A stretch of DNA of 5,444 nucleotides from JAHFUI01 sp041485905 (lineage in GTDB: Bacteria > Acidobacteriota > Vicinamibacteria > Vicinamibacterales > CAVVIG01), in assembly GCA_041485905.1 (NCBI GenBank), contig JBGPKK010000268.1, positions 1 to 5,444 of the forward strand. The letters are read 5' to 3'. Below the pieces are notes generated by a model. That model was not told the origin of the DNA. It made no database searches and saw only the letters and a program-made list of their open reading frames with translations. This document shows positions 5,247-5,444 of this stretch, piece after piece. Position 1 is the stretch's first letter, and the number at the start of each line of letters is the position of its first letter. Made by a program: the position numbers and the translations under genes.

Positions 5247-5444
5247 TCACTCCGTCATCAACGGCTCGAACGTCCACAACGCGAGCGTGACGAAGACGAC
5301 GTCGAAGCTGAGAAGCAGCGCCAGCCACATCGTCGCGACCGGCTCGTCTGGCGGCGACGCCAGCAGGGCCGCCGTGCCGCGCACGCCAGCAATCATCACC
5401 GGAACCGTGATCGGATACAACAGGATCGGCAACAGCACGTCGCG
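5247..5444 (-). CDS. ccmB: Haem exporter permease CcmB, C-terminal part
   Basis: The frame is open to the right edge of the window, so this is the C-terminal 65 residues of a longer gene; the GTG at 5438 is internal. The visible start RDVLLPILLYPITVPVMIAG is a characteristic late CcmB segment. It is followed by a short loop (SPPDEP) and a final hydrophobic span (WLALLLSFDVVFVTLALWTF) before the TGA at 5249-5247. CcmB is a permease subunit of the CcmAB(C) ABC-type complex whose ATPase is CcmA. The position directly upstream of ccmC agrees with the usual ccmABC order. The first roughly 150 residues lie outside the window. Confidence 0.88.
   Translation of the reverse strand, partial: RDVLLPILLYPITVPVMIAGVRGTAALLASPPDEPVATMWLALLLSFDVVFVTLALWTFEPLMTE

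Overview
The window is GC-rich, almost fully coding bacterial chromosome with very short junctions. No mobile elements, RNA genes or CRISPR arrays are visible. The gene content is housekeeping: shikimate pathway, System I cytochrome c maturation, an inositol monophosphatase-family enzyme and an RsbW/SpoIIAB-type ATPase. High GC, the ccmB-ccmC-ccmD order with a long CcmD-like protein, and TAGG-rich short repeats at gene borders would fit an Acidobacteriota-like organism (for example Vicinamibacteria). That placement is inference only; no marker gene here settles it.

Layout: (1) Positions 1-130 lie downstream of the first leftward gene. They hold a possible leftward sigma-54-like promoter and ribosome binding site for a gene starting at the left edge. 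(2) Positions 131-1405 carry a leftward two-gene unit: an RsbW-type ATPase followed with zero spacing by an inositol monophosphatase-family phosphatase. (3) Positions 1406-1510 are a divergent intergenic region with weak promoter candidates in both directions. (4) Positions 1511-4034 are a rightward, tightly coupled unit: aroA (EPSP synthase), aroK (shikimate kinase, GTGA overlap) and a calcineurin-like metallophosphoesterase (TGATG overlap). (5) Positions 4056-5444 are a leftward ccm block, convergent with the aro unit. In transcription order it reads ccmB (C-terminal part only), ccmC, a ccmD-like gene (ATGA overlap), and a 57-residue single-span membrane protein (GTGA overlap) that is easily missed because it is short and starts with GTG.

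How the genes work together: AroK and AroA catalyse two successive steps of the shikimate pathway (shikimate to shikimate-3-phosphate to EPSP). CcmB, CcmC and CcmD are membrane parts of the machinery that exports and presents haem for covalent attachment to c-type cytochromes. The 57-residue protein is translationally linked to ccmD and is the best candidate here for something not yet described. The remaining observations are modest: TAGG-type repeats at two ccm junctions, a possible sigma-54 promoter at the left edge, and an orphan RsbW-like kinase coupled to a phosphatase. I see no clear evidence of a wholly new multi-gene system.
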